Source: an uncultured Bacteroidales bacterium
Lineage (GTDB): Bacteria; Bacteroidota; Bacteroidia; Bacteroidales; Bacteroidaceae
Length of the DNA stretch: 64,000 nt
Direction of reading: 5' to 3'
Assembly: GCA_902775375.1 (NCBI GenBank)
Contig: CACYLU010000010.1
Coordinates: 62,001-126,000, forward strand
Shown: positions 1-9,766 of the stretch, piece by piece
How the letters are laid out: every line of letters begins with the position of its first letter
Numbering within the stretch: the stretch's first letter is position 1
Position numbers and translations under genes: made by a program
The notes under the pieces: model-generated
The model's input: only the letters and a program-made list of their open reading frames with translations
Told to the model about the DNA's origin: nothing
Database searches by the model: none

Positions 1-1
1 T

Positions 2-763
2 TTAGTATTAATTGGTTTAGCAGCATGGGCTCTCTCATCTGTTTATGCACAACAACAAAATGTGCAACAAAATCAACAACAAAGAAGGAATGAATGGAAA
101 CCTGAGAGTACAGAATGGTACACACCAGTTCCTGCAAAAGTGACCCCTGGTTCAAATGGTTCAGCTCCATCTGATGCAATTATCCTATTTGATGGGAAAG
201 ATCTGTCTAAATGGCAGTCTCGCGATGGTTCTCCTGCTGGATGGACAGTCCAAAATGGGGAATTGATAGTTGCGCCTGGAGCAGGGACTATACAAACTAA
301 AGATTATTTCGGTAGTTGCCAGCTTCATATTGAATTTAAGACTCCAACTCCCGGGCCAGAAAACACGTTGCAGATGAAAGGTAACAGTGGTATTATGCTA
401 CAGAGCCGCTATGAAGTGCAGATTCTTGATTGTGACAACAACCCAACTTATGTAAATGGTTATGTTGGAAGTATTTACAAGCAAAGTGCTCCTCTCGTAA
501 ATCCATTTACTGGAACTAATGAATGGCAGGTTTATGACATTTATTGGAAGGCTCCTGTATTTGGAACTGACGACAAGTTGGAATCTCCAGCAATGATTAC
601 GGTAGTCCTCAATGGTGTGGTTGTTCAAAACAACTATATTCTAAAAGGTAGTACCCCCTACACTGGTCTTCCTAAATATGTAGCTCATGGTAGAATGCCT
701 CTGACCCTGCAAGACCACGGTGTTAAAGTAGCATTCCGCAATATCTGGATCCGCAATCTTTGA
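2..763 (+). CDS. Secreted DUF1080 (3-keto-disaccharide hydrolase family) protein, 5' truncated
   Basis: The frame is open to the left window edge, so the start codon lies outside. The first visible residues (LVLIGLAAWALSSVYA) are the hydrophobic core and cleavage region of a Sec signal peptide, followed by a Gln-rich linker. The rest is one DUF1080 domain (PF06439, concanavalin-like fold), opening with ILFDGKDLSKW and containing the family-typical GNSGIMLQSRYEVQILD stretch. Members of this family act on 3-keto-glycosides, as hydrolases or lyases. The next gene is a Gfo/Idh/MocA oxidoreductase, the usual partner that makes or resolves the 3-keto group. Periplasmic location is inferred from the signal peptide. 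The exact substrate cannot be read from sequence. Confidence 0.85.
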   Translation, partial: LVLIGLAAWALSSVYAQQQNVQQNQQQRRNEWKPESTEWYTPVPAKVTPGSNGSAPSDAIILFDGKDLSKWQSRDGSPAGWTVQNGELIVAPGAGTIQTKDYFGSCQLHIEFKTPTPGPENTLQMKGNSGIMLQSRYEVQILDCDNNPTYVNGYVGSIYKQSAPLVNPFTGTNEWQVYDIYWKAPVFGTDDKLESPAMITVVLNGVVVQNNYILKGSTPYTGLPKYVAHGRMPLTLQDHGVKVAFRNIWIRNL

Positions 764-812
764 TACTATTTTGAATTCCATAAATTTTCTATTACCATAA
801 AATTATATTACC

Positions 813-2153
813 ATGAATCTCACAAGAAGAAATTTTTTAAAGAGTACATCCTTATTGGCAGCAGGCTTAGGCTTTTCGTCACTGGCTCAAGCATCTGCCA
901 CTAAGGGAACTGAGGAGAAAGAGCAGATTAACGGTCGGGTAAATCTGGCAGTAATCGGTGTCGGCATGGGGTGTGCTGACCTTCGAGGAGCACTAACCAA
1001 TCCATGGGTACACTGCGTAGGCTTATGCGATGTCAACAAGGAAAGACTTAACCAACAGATAGAAGCTTTCAAAAAGGACTTTCCTGATCAGACAAAGGAG
1101 ATGAAGGCCTATACAGACTTCCGCGAAGTGCTGAAGAGTAAAGAAGTGGATGGTGTCATTATTGCCACACCAGACCATTGGCATCCTTATATCTTCCTTG
1201 AAGCGCTGAAAGCTGGCAAGGCTATTTATGTGGAGAAACCTGTGGGCAACTCTATCGCAGAGTGTAATGCCATGATGGATGCACAGAAAAAATATAAAGG
1301 TGTCGTTACTTGTGGTTTGTGGCAGACAAGTCAGCGTTATTTCGAGCAAGCTAAGGAAATCTTGAAAACTGGAGTCTTAGGTGATGTATATAAAGTACAG
1401 ATATGGCTTTGCCAGAGCACCATGCCTCGAGCGGGTGCTCCAGATTCAAATCCTCCTGCAACACTTGATTATGATATGTGGCTTGGTCCAGCTCCAGAAC
1501 GTCCGTTCAATCAGAATCGTTTCCGTGGTTGGCGTGGATTCTGGGACTATGGAGGTGGTCAGCAGACAGATTGGGGTGTACATTGGATAGATTCTGCTTT
1601 TGATGGCTTGAAAATTTTAGGCCTTTCTAACAGAGAATATCCAGAAGCTGTATTCTCAACTGCTTACAAAGATCCAAAATCATTTAATGAAACACCAAGT
1701 TGCCAAACAACAATTTTCCAGTACAAGAATTTCCACATTGAGTGGGCACAGCAGGTAGCATATCTTTACAACCGCAACCAAGGAGTAGCATGGATTGGTG
1801 ATAAAGCTACTCTGGTTTGCAACCGTGAAGGATATGAACTGATACCAGAAAAGAACCGTAATGGAGAGTTGATGACTGACCGTGCTCAGTTGGTGGGCAA
1901 GTTTGAAGATGGAGGTATACCTGCTCATACCACAGATTGGTGCAAGTGCATTCTTAACAAGTCATCTGACACACACTGCCCTATTGAGAAGGGTGCATTC
2001 GCCACTATCTTAGCTCACATGGCCAACATCTCATTCCGTACAGGCACACGCGTTGTGTATGATCCTAATACTCGGAAATTTGTGGATAATCCTAAGGCTG
2101 ATGCATATCTAAGCAAGACTTATAGAAGTCCATGGAAGTTTCCTGCAGTATAA
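813..2153 (+). CDS. Tat-exported Gfo/Idh/MocA family oxidoreductase
   Basis: 446 aa. The N terminus has a twin-arginine motif (TRRNFLK) and a hydrophobic stretch ending near SLAQASA, so the enzyme is probably exported folded with its nicotinamide cofactor bound. A Rossmann domain begins at about residue 45 (AVIGVGMG), and the family signature Glu-Lys-Pro is at residues 141-143. The C-terminal half is the alpha/beta substrate domain. Family members oxidise or reduce sugar carbons, often C3 of glycosides. It lies 49 bp after the DUF1080 gene and is probably co-transcribed. I infer a role in 3-keto-glycoside formation or reduction in the periplasm; family assignment is firm, substrate unknown. 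Confidence 0.88.
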   Translation: MNLTRRNFLKSTSLLAAGLGFSSLAQASATKGTEEKEQINGRVNLAVIGVGMGCADLRGALTNPWVHCVGLCDVNKERLNQQIEAFKKDFPDQTKEMKAYTDFREVLKSKEVDGVIIATPDHWHPYIFLEALKAGKAIYVEKPVGNSIAECNAMMDAQKKYKGVVTCGLWQTSQRYFEQAKEILKTGVLGDVYKVQIWLCQSTMPRAGAPDSNPPATLDYDMWLGPAPERPFNQNRFRGWRGFWDYGGGQQTDWGVHWIDSAFDGLKILGLSNREYPEAVFSTAYKDPKSFNETPSCQTTIFQYKNFHIEWAQQVAYLYNRNQGVAWIGDKATLVCNREGYELIPEKNRNGELMTDRAQLVGKFEDGGIPAHTTDWCKCILNKSSDTHCPIEKGAFATILAHMANISFRTGTRVVYDPNTRKFVDNPKADAYLSKTYRSPWKFPAV

Positions 2154-2164
2154 TATATAAACTT

Positions 2165-2280
2165 GCATACGGTTAGTTCCCCTTATATCCTTTTCTATCG
2201 AGAAACTATAAAGTGATTATTCTTCTATTGCATAAATATCAAATAAACAATTTTTAATGTCAAAGGGACTGACCGTATGC
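2165..2280. repeat. Imperfect 20-bp inverted repeat between oxidoreductase and susC genes
   Basis: The left arm (2165-2184, starting GCATACGGTTAGT) and right arm (2262-2280, ending ACTGACCGTATGC) are reverse complements with few mismatches, separated by about 77 nt. The right arm is followed by TTTT. It could be a long-stem terminator or RNA-processing structure that separates susC expression from the upstream genes, or an operator-like pair. No perfect TAnnTTTG promoter was seen between it and susC. Confidence 0.5.
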
Positions 2281-2320
2281 TTTTATGAAATCTTTTATTA
2301 ATCTTAAATAAATATGTATC

Positions 2321-5296
2321 ATGAAACAACTTGAAAAACATGTCTGGTTTAAGGTACTTCCCCTTTTTATGATTTGCTCTTTACTTTCATTCTCCATGAT
2401 GGCTCAGACAATCAGTGTTAGGGGTATAGTAACGGAGGCATTGACTGGTGATCCTATCATTGGTGCTAATGTTCTTGTTAAAGGGACTACCAATGGTACT
2501 ATTACTGGTCTTGATGGCGACTTCCAACTCTCAAATGTTCCATCCAATGGTACTCTGGTTTTTTCTTATCTTGGCTATGACTCTCAAGAAGTACAAATCA
2601 ATGGGCGTACATCAATTGATGTATCTCTTGAAGAGAGTTCCATAGGATTGCAGGAGGTTGTTGCTGTTGGTTATGGATCTCAGAGAAAGAAGGAAATTAC
2701 TGGTTCTGTCGCAGGTCTAAAGGAAAACGACCTTATAAAGGGGGTTCAATCAGATCCTATGGGTATGTTGCAAGGCAAGGTAGCTGGTCTAAACATTTCT
2801 AAGCCCAATGCAGGTGACCCCAATGGAGATTATAAATTCCAACTTCGAGGAACCTCTTCTTTGACAGGAAACACTTCTCCTCTGATTGTTGTAGATGGTA
2901 TCCCACAAGCTGATATTTCTGCTATTCCACAAGATGATATCGAGAGTATCGATGTGTTGAAAGATGGTTCAGCAGCAGCTATCTACGGTACACGTGGAAC
3001 AAATGGTGTTATTTTGGTAACTACCAAAAGAGGTTTAGCAGGCAAGACTAGTGTTCAGTACAATGGCTACATTTCACTGTCTTCTATTTCTCGTAAGCCC
3101 GATGTAATGAACCGTGAAGAATTCTTAGCCAACGGCGGTAATGACCGAGGCTCAAATACAGACTGGCTTGACGAAATCACCCGTACTCCTATATCACATT
3201 CTCACAATGTGGCAATCACAGGTGGAACAAGTGCTTTTAACTATCGTGGTTCAGTATCTTACCGAGATTCAAAAGGTATTGCAAAGAAGTCAGGATTTGA
3301 AGAAGTTATAGGTCGCTTCTCTGCCAATCAAAACCTATTTGACAGTAAGATTCAGATTGCCTACGATGCAACCTATCGCCATGTCGATCGCGAGGGTGAG
3401 AACCAAAGCCTTGGCGACTACGCTGCATTCCGCCATGCGGCATACTATAACCCAACGGCACCCGTTTGGAATCTCAATGGAACTGTAAATGTTGACAGAG
3501 ATGCAGATGGCTACTATCAGCTCGATTTGCAAGGTTATACGCAGCCTGTTGCTTATCTTATGCAACGAGATCGCCACACCACCAATTCAACTCTTCAAGG
3601 ATCTGCACGCATCACTTGGAATATTATTAATGGTTTACGCGCACAAGTATTCGGCTCTTTAAAATACACTAATTACAACAGAGGCTCATATACTTCTAGA
3701 AACACCTATAATTCTTCCAACTATGGTAGTGCCAGCAGAAGCTACGGCTCTCGCAACAATAAGACACTTGAAACTACTATCGATTGGGTAAAGACCTTTG
3801 GGGAACATAATATTGTATTACTGGGTGGCTACGCATATGAAAAGAACTATCGTGAAGATGCCGGTTTCAATAATAGCAACTTTGACTCTGACGTATTTAA
3901 GTGGTATAACTTAGGTGCTGGTAGTAATTTGGTTAATGATCCTACTCAAGATATGATGAGTGGCTCTGTTTCACAAGATAACCTGGTATCATTCTTCGGT
4001 CGTGTCAATTATAACTACTCAAATCGCTACCTGTTATCGGCTTCTGTTCGTCGCGAAGGTTCAACTCGTCTGGGTAAAGACTATAAATGGGGTACTTTCC
4101 CTGCCATCAGCTTAGGCTGGTCAATTAAGAACGAAGCATTCATGCAAAGTTTAACTTGGCTTGACGATCTCAAACTTCGCTTTGGTTTTGGTGTGACAGG
4201 CAACATGCCTACGGGCAACTATTTATCCCTGCCGATGATGGGAGTGGTCGGGAAATTCTATGACAACACATCGGGTAGATGGCTGAATGCCTATGGACCT
4301 ACACAAAATCAAAATAATAACCTGAAATGGGAGAAAAAAAGTGAATGGAACCTTGGCCTGGATGTTTCTACCTTCAAAGGCAGACTGAATTTAACATTGG
4401 ACTTATATAAGAGAAAGGTAACCGATTTGCTGTATAATTATCGTGTACCAACACCTCCTTATCAATATTCTACAATGTTGGCAAACGTGGGTGACGCAAC
4501 TTCAAAGGGTCTTGAAATCTCCATTTCAGCTACACCTGTAAAAAACAAAAACTTATCATGGACTAGTTCTGTTAACTTCTCGTTCAACACCAACCGTCTG
4601 GACAAGTTAAGCAACGAGACTTTCCATACCGATTGGCTGGAAAGCGGATATTTGACCGATGGTGACCTTGGTGGTCTGAATGGTATTGCGTTGCTGCGCA
4701 TGGTTCCCGGTGGCAAAGTCGGAGACTTCTTCTTGCCTGTGTTTAAGGGATTCGACCCTGATGGTAAATGGATTTTCGAAGATATAAACGGCGATGGAGT
4801 TTACAAAGAAGCCGATGACAAGAAAGTGGTCGGAAACGCACAACCTGACTTCATTGCTGGTTGGACTAACGAACTGAAGTATCGCGACTTTGACCTCTCG
4901 TTTACATTCCGTGCTGTCGTGGGCAACGATGTATTCAATGTGGGTCGTTTGGCTCTGGAAAATCCAGGTCAAGGAGGAACAGAGAAGAATATGCTGAAGT
5001 CTGTTCGCAACACTCCGCTGAATGACTCTGCACAGCCATCTACATACTATCTTGAAGACGGTTCGTTCGTGAAACTGGACAATGTGACGCTGGGTTATAA
5101 CATGCCTACCAAAAACATTAGGGGCATCCAAAGCCTCCGTCTCTATCTGACAGGCCAGAATCTGTTGACTATTACTGGCTATAAGGGCGTTGATCCTGAA
5201 GTAGACATGGTGGGGTTGGACAATATGGGTATTGAGCGTTCTCGTTTCTATCCTACCAGCCGCTCATTCATCTTTGGCGTAAACGTTACATTTTAA
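2321..5296 (+). CDS. SusC/RagA-family TonB-dependent outer-membrane transporter
   Basis: 991 aa. After a signal peptide (cleaved near SMMAQ) comes a carboxypeptidase-D-like regulatory domain at about residues 30-105 (ending VSLEESSIGL), then the plug domain with the hallmark motifs VAVGYGSQ, VVDGIP and IESIDVLKDGSAAAIYG, and a long beta-barrel ending in the terminal strand FGVNVTF. It imports oligosaccharides or glycosides in a TonB-driven way together with the SusD-type lipoprotein encoded 25 bp downstream. No anti-sigma or STN domain is evident at the N terminus, so regulation through this protein is not indicated. Length and motif order are normal for the family. Confidence 0.96.
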   Translation: MKQLEKHVWFKVLPLFMICSLLSFSMMAQTISVRGIVTEALTGDPIIGANVLVKGTTNGTITGLDGDFQLSNVPSNGTLVFSYLGYDSQEVQINGRTSIDVSLEESSIGLQEVVAVGYGSQRKKEITGSVAGLKENDLIKGVQSDPMGMLQGKVAGLNISKPNAGDPNGDYKFQLRGTSSLTGNTSPLIVVDGIPQADISAIPQDDIESIDVLKDGSAAAIYGTRGTNGVILVTTKRGLAGKTSVQYNGYISLSSISRKPDVMNREEFLANGGNDRGSNTDWLDEITRTPISHSHNVAITGGTSAFNYRGSVSYRDSKGIAKKSGFEEVIGRFSANQNLFDSKIQIAYDATYRHVDREGENQSLGDYAAFRHAAYYNPTAPVWNLNGTVNVDRDADGYYQLDLQGYTQPVAYLMQRDRHTTNSTLQGSARITWNIINGLRAQVFGSLKYTNYNRGSYTSRNTYNSSNYGSASRSYGSRNNKTLETTIDWVKTFGEHNIVLLGGYAYEKNYREDAGFNNSNFDSDVFKWYNLGAGSNLVNDPTQDMMSGSVSQDNLVSFFGRVNYNYSNRYLLSASVRREGSTRLGKDYKWGTFPAISLGWSIKNEAFMQSLTWLDDLKLRFGFGVTGNMPTGNYLSLPMMGVVGKFYDNTSGRWLNAYGPTQNQNNNLKWEKKSEWNLGLDVSTFKGRLNLTLDLYKRKVTDLLYNYRVPTPPYQYSTMLANVGDATSKGLEISISATPVKNKNLSWTSSVNFSFNTNRLDKLSNETFHTDWLESGYLTDGDLGGLNGIALLRMVPGGKVGDFFLPVFKGFDPDGKWIFEDINGDGVYKEADDKKVVGNAQPDFIAGWTNELKYRDFDLSFTFRAVVGNDVFNVGRLALENPGQGGTEKNMLKSVRNTPLNDSAQPSTYYLEDGSFVKLDNVTLGYNMPTKNIRGIQSLRLYLTGQNLLTITGYKGVDPEVDMVGLDNMGIERSRFYPTSRSFIFGVNVTF

Positions 5297-5321
5297 ATAG
5301 AATATTAACAACACAAGAGAT

Positions 5322-6881
5322 ATGAAAAAGTATTTATTTTCATTGATATGTCTCTCCATGTTAACATTTTCATGTACAGACATGGACGAGGATACCACTG
5401 GTCAGATGGTATCAAGCGATTTCTATTCTGATGCTTCTTTGATCTCAAAGGCTGTAGGTGCTGCTTATAGTGAGTTACAGTCTTACCAGAACCACTGGGG
5501 TGTATGGGGACTGAATACCGTGTCTTCTGATGAATGCGTTGTACCTACTCGTGTGCCTGGAAACGATTGGTATGACAACGGTAACTGGCAAGCTTTTCAT
5601 CGCCAGAACTGGTCACCACGCTTGGATGCACTGAACACAAATGTTTGGATTCCTCTTTTCTCAGGTATTACTACTTGTAACCGAGTAGTCAACGATCTGG
5701 ATAGTTTCAAAGAAGAGATGGACATTGACACTTATAACAAATTCCGCGCGGAAGTTATTACACTACGAAGTTTCTACTATTTCCTAGTGCTCGACCTTTT
5801 TGGAAACGTACCATATGTGGATACATATACAGATGACGTAACTACCTATCCGCAAATCACTCGTTCTGAATTGTTCGACCATATTGTTAAGGCTATAGAG
5901 GAAAATATATCATATCTGGATGCTAGTCCGAATTCTGAAAACTATGGCCGTTGCACACAGCCGATGGCTAATGTTCTGCTTGCTAAGCTCTATCTGAATG
6001 CCAAAGTTTACAAAGGAGAGTCTTCTTTCAATGCTTCAGATATGAATAAGGTCATTGAGTATACAGATAAGGTTATTAATTCTGGTGATTATGAGATAGT
6101 GTCAAATTTCTCTGAACCTTTCAAGGTTAAAAATGAAAATTGCCATGAAAACATTTTTGTCATTCCTTTCCAAAATGGTATTAGCAAAAATGGAGACTAT
6201 CAGTTCCACTTCCACAAGTTCTCTGGTCACACTAATTTCCGCCAAATATATGGTTTGAATACTGGTGGATGGAATGGTGGTTGTGCAACCAAGTATTTCC
6301 TTGATTTGTATGATGACAGTGATATCCGCAAGCGTGCAACATTTAACTGGGGTATTCAGCATGTATACGGGACAGACCAGACAATTCCTAACAACGCCAA
6401 CAACGGTTTGCCCCTCGAATTTACTCAGGAAGTAGGTAGCATAGAAGCAGCAACGAAATGGGCAGGTGCTCGCATTCAGAAATATGAATATGAAGTTGGT
6501 ATGAGCGGTAATATGAACAATGACTTCGTGTTGTTCCGTCTGGCAGATGTTTACTACATGAAGGCAGAAGCCATTCTTCGCGGTGGCAACGGTTCACTTG
6601 CATCCCTGCTTGCTGACCCGCAATTCCAGTTGATACGTAAACGAGCCGAGCAGCCAGTTTACACTACTTCCACACTGACTTTGGATGAATTGATAAATGA
6701 GCGTGGACGTGAACTAGCTTGGGAAGGCTGGCGCCGAAATGATTTGGTCCGCTTTGACAAATTCTCTAAGGGCTCATGGGATTTCAAGGAGGCGTTTGCC
6801 GACAACCACCGTGACATCTTCCCTATTCCATACGAGCAGATTACAAAGAACCAATCTTGGACTCAGAATCCAGGCTATTAA
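5322..6881 (+). CDS. SusD/RagB-family nutrient-binding outer-membrane lipoprotein
   Basis: 519 aa lipoprotein; lipobox at SMLTFSC with Cys18 as the lipidated residue. The SusD fold (TPR-like helices in the first 250 residues) is recognisable from the N-terminal motif with Phe-Tyr-Ser-Asp, the LRSFYYFLVLDLFGNVPY stretch and the C-terminal RGRELAWEGWRRNDLVRF and PIPYEQI motifs. It forms the lid and surface ligand-binding partner of the SusC transporter encoded directly upstream. Paralogues diverge too much to give the ligand. The gap to the next gene holds a strong hairpin (6914-6950). Confidence 0.96.
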   Translation: MKKYLFSLICLSMLTFSCTDMDEDTTGQMVSSDFYSDASLISKAVGAAYSELQSYQNHWGVWGLNTVSSDECVVPTRVPGNDWYDNGNWQAFHRQNWSPRLDALNTNVWIPLFSGITTCNRVVNDLDSFKEEMDIDTYNKFRAEVITLRSFYYFLVLDLFGNVPYVDTYTDDVTTYPQITRSELFDHIVKAIEENISYLDASPNSENYGRCTQPMANVLLAKLYLNAKVYKGESSFNASDMNKVIEYTDKVINSGDYEIVSNFSEPFKVKNENCHENIFVIPFQNGISKNGDYQFHFHKFSGHTNFRQIYGLNTGGWNGGCATKYFLDLYDDSDIRKRATFNWGIQHVYGTDQTIPNNANNGLPLEFTQEVGSIEAATKWAGARIQKYEYEVGMSGNMNNDFVLFRLADVYYMKAEAILRGGNGSLASLLADPQFQLIRKRAEQPVYTTSTLTLDELINERGRELAWEGWRRNDLVRFDKFSKGSWDFKEAFADNHRDIFPIPYEQITKNQSWTQNPGY

Positions 6882-6913
6882 TAATTATCGTGATTAGATG
6901 ATTATCTAAATGG

Positions 6914-6950
6914 ATAGAAGTAAGAAACCAAAGTAGTTTCTTACTTCTAT
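6914..6950 (+). terminator. 15-bp perfect hairpin after the susD-like gene
   Basis: The arms 6914-6928 (ATAGAAGTAAGAAAC) and 6936-6950 are perfect reverse complements around a 7-nt loop. The 3' side is only mildly T-rich (TTCTATTCTC), so it may be a weak terminator, a stop for 3' exonucleases, or an attenuating element that lowers expression of the downstream esterase relative to susCD. Confidence 0.55.
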
Positions 6951-6983
6951 TCTCAATATCTATTATCTAAATATTTCTAAAGT

Positions 6984-8651
6984 ATGAAAAGAAGAGATTT
7001 TATGAAGAATTTGGGGTTAGGCGCTACTACCCTAGGTTTCGGTTCTCTGCCAGTTGTTCTTTCTGCCTGTGAAACAAATGATTCCAAAGGTAAAGAAGCT
7101 CAGAATGATGACCAAATACTGTTTATTGGAGACGATATAGCTATTGCTGACACCCAGTATGGAAAGGTTCAAGGTTATATCCTGAATAAAGTATATACAT
7201 TTCTCGGAATCCCCTATGGCGCTGACACGGGCGGTAAGAACCGATTCATGCCACCTCAAAAGCCAGAGCCTTGGACAGGTATAATGCCTACTGTCTTTTA
7301 TGGTAAGACAGCTCCTCAGCGTATGGAAGAACGTTGGCCCAATAATTATACGACGTTTGCCGATCACTGGAATTACTGGGATGTTGGAGAAGATTGTTTA
7401 CATCTAAACGTGTGGACCCCAGGGCTGGCAGATAATAAAAAGCGTCCAGTCCTAGTGTGGATGCATGGTGGTGGCTTCACCAATGGAAGTGGCATTGAGC
7501 AGGATGGCTATCATGGTGAGAACATTAGCCGTGAAGGTGATATTGTTTTTGTTTCCATCAATCACAGGTTAGGCCCTATTGGTTTTTCTGATTTGTCTGC
7601 TGTAGGTGGGGAAAAATATAAGGATTCAGGTAATGTAGGCGTGCTGGATTTAATTGCTGCATTGGAATGGGTACACAACAACATTGAGAACTTTGGCGGT
7701 GACCCGAACAATGTAACTATCATGGGACAGTCAGGAGGAGGTTCCAAAGTTTGCACAGTAGCCTCCATGCCTGCAGCTGTTGGTTTAATCCACAAAGCAG
7801 TAGCTTTAAGTGGATCAACCATTGATGCCTCCCCTCAAAGTATTACTCGCAAAGTAGGAGAATATATCTTGAAAGAAGCTGGCCTCACGCGTAACCAGGT
7901 TGACAAGCTACAAGATATCCCCTGGAGAGAATATCTCGACATTGCTGACCGTGCCTGCCAGAAATGCTGGAAAGACAATGGCATTAATATTCGTCGCACC
8001 TTTGGTCCTGTTGCTGACGACCGCAACGTGCCATCGGGTATTTTCTTCACAGGTGAAAGCAAGTTGGCCTCTCCATCTGTGCCCATGATTCTTTCAACAA
8101 CTTTCCATGAGCAGAACCCCGATCGTGGCGATGCCTCACTTGAAAGTATCACCTTGGAAGGAGTAGTTGAAAAAATAAAAAGTCAGTACGGAGACAAGTC
8201 GGAGAAGATTGTACAAGCATTTGCACATAACTTCCCTGACAAGAAACCTATCGAACTATGGGCGATGATACGTTCTACCAGAGAGCGTGTGATTGCAGCT
8301 GCAAATGCTAAGATACAACAAGGCCAGCCCGTTTATGTGTCATGGTTTGGGTGGTGTCCTCCCTTGTTTAATAACAGAATGCGTTCTTTCCATTGCTCTG
8401 ATATATGCTTCTGGTTCAAGAATACGGACCGGATGTTCACTCATACAGGCGGAGGAAAGATACCTCGCCAACTTTCAGAAAAGATGTCGGGAGCTTTACT
8501 TAAGTTCATGCGGACAGGAGATCCGAATGGTGGTGGGCTTCCTCACTGGCCTCAATATACGGTTGAAAATGGTGAGACTATGATTCTGAACAATATCTGC
8601 GAAGTACAGAATAATCCTGATAAGGAGGCCCGTGAAGCATTGGGCAGCTAA
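6984..8651 (+). CDS. Type-B carboxylesterase, Tat lipoprotein
   Basis: 555 aa, alpha/beta-hydrolase of the carboxylesterase/lipase type B family (PF00135). The oxyanion motif HGGG is at residues 161-164 and the nucleophile motif GQSGGG has its Ser at residue 250. The acid is probably the Glu in STTFHEQNP and the base the His in RSFHCSDI. The N terminus combines a twin-arginine motif (KRRDFMK) with a lipobox (VVLSAC), indicating a Tat-translocated lipoprotein. It would hydrolyse carboxylic esters, for example acyl or phenolic decorations on imported glycosides. A paralogue of clear similarity lies at 11663-13297 on the other strand. Confidence 0.9.
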   Translation: MKRRDFMKNLGLGATTLGFGSLPVVLSACETNDSKGKEAQNDDQILFIGDDIAIADTQYGKVQGYILNKVYTFLGIPYGADTGGKNRFMPPQKPEPWTGIMPTVFYGKTAPQRMEERWPNNYTTFADHWNYWDVGEDCLHLNVWTPGLADNKKRPVLVWMHGGGFTNGSGIEQDGYHGENISREGDIVFVSINHRLGPIGFSDLSAVGGEKYKDSGNVGVLDLIAALEWVHNNIENFGGDPNNVTIMGQSGGGSKVCTVASMPAAVGLIHKAVALSGSTIDASPQSITRKVGEYILKEAGLTRNQVDKLQDIPWREYLDIADRACQKCWKDNGINIRRTFGPVADDRNVPSGIFFTGESKLASPSVPMILSTTFHEQNPDRGDASLESITLEGVVEKIKSQYGDKSEKIVQAFAHNFPDKKPIELWAMIRSTRERVIAAANAKIQQGQPVYVSWFGWCPPLFNNRMRSFHCSDICFWFKNTDRMFTHTGGGKIPRQLSEKMSGALLKFMRTGDPNGGGLPHWPQYTVENGETMILNNICEVQNNPDKEAREALGS

Positions 8652-8763
8652 ACACGCCTGCTATTTACATTGTTTAATAAAAAATAAGTCTCAATAGTTA
8701 AGCAGGACTTATTCAGCAGATACCTGCTATAATATTGAACAAACCATTAAACGGAACAAGAAA

Positions 8764-9741
8764 ATGAACAATGAAATTTCACGTAGAGAAATGCTTAAAG
8801 CGGTAGGCATGGCTATCGCAGGAAGCATGATTGGTCTAAATTACTCATGTTTTTCCCCTCAAAAAAGTGAGGATGTTCAACGTGGGAAAAACTTCTTATC
8901 GAAACCTTTTCGGATCTGCCTCAATACATCAACCATTAGAGCCTATTCTCTGCCTGTCGACGAACAGGTCAAATTGTGTGCAGAAGCAGGATTTGATGGC
9001 ATAGAACTATGGGTAAGTGAAGTGGATGCATATATTGAGAAAGGTGGGGACTATGCGACTTTGCGTAAGATTATAGATGATTCTAACTTGAAACTTGAGA
9101 ATATGATTGCTTTCTCAACCTGGGCTGCAGATGACCCTATAAAAAGAGAAGAAGGCATTAAGACCATGCGTCACAACATGGAGGTCAGTGCATCCTTAGG
9201 AAGTCAATTTGTAGCAGCACCGGTACAAGGGGTTGACAAGTTTATTCCCGAAATGATGCCTGAATATAGTAACCGTTTCCTTCGAATTTTAGAGATGGGT
9301 GACGAATATGGGGTTACCCCTCTGCTTGAGTTATGGGGGGCAGGAGTCATCAATACCCTTGACAAGGCTACAGCCATGGCTATGGGTACAGGGCATCCTA
9401 AAGCTTCTTTACTACTTGATTTTTACCACATCTACAGAGGAGGTGGCAGCTTTGAGAGTCTGAACTTACTTAATGGCGCCATGCTGCCAGTTTTCCATAT
9501 TAATGATTATCCAGCAAATATCCATATTTCAGATTTGCGTGATTCCGACCGTATCTTTCCCGGAGATGGTATTTGTCCTTTCCAATCCGTAATTCCTAAA
9601 TTGCGTGAACAAGGTTTTAAAGGGGCACTTTCTATTGAAATCTTCAACAAAGGATACTGGGAACAAATGGATGTAAGAGAAATACTAAAGACTAGTTATC
9701 AAAAGGTAAAAGCTGTAATAGACCACAGTATTACTGTATAA
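8764..9741 (+). CDS. Tat-exported sugar isomerase/epimerase-like TIM-barrel protein
   Basis: 325 aa. Twin-arginine signal (SRREMLK) and hydrophobic region, then an AP-endonuclease-2-type TIM barrel (PF01261) starting near FRICLNTSTIR. Likely metal ligands are the Glu of LLELWG, the Asp and His of LLLDFYHIYRGGG, the His of FHINDYP and the Glu of LSIEIFN, matching the usual Glu/Asp/His/Glu set. Relatives include 3-keto-sugar epimerases, isomerases and C-glycoside-cleaving enzymes, which fits the neighbouring DUF1080 and Gfo/Idh/MocA genes. The 112-bp gap upstream contains small inverted repeats (8683-8690 with 8706-8713; 8701-8706 with 8723-8728). The exact reaction is not determinable here. 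Confidence 0.82.
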   Translation: MNNEISRREMLKAVGMAIAGSMIGLNYSCFSPQKSEDVQRGKNFLSKPFRICLNTSTIRAYSLPVDEQVKLCAEAGFDGIELWVSEVDAYIEKGGDYATLRKIIDDSNLKLENMIAFSTWAADDPIKREEGIKTMRHNMEVSASLGSQFVAAPVQGVDKFIPEMMPEYSNRFLRILEMGDEYGVTPLLELWGAGVINTLDKATAMAMGTGHPKASLLLDFYHIYRGGGSFESLNLLNGAMLPVFHINDYPANIHISDLRDSDRIFPGDGICPFQSVIPKLREQGFKGALSIEIFNKGYWEQMDVREILKTSYQKVKAVIDHSITV

Positions 9742-9766
9742 AAAAACTATTAATCAAAAAAATGGT

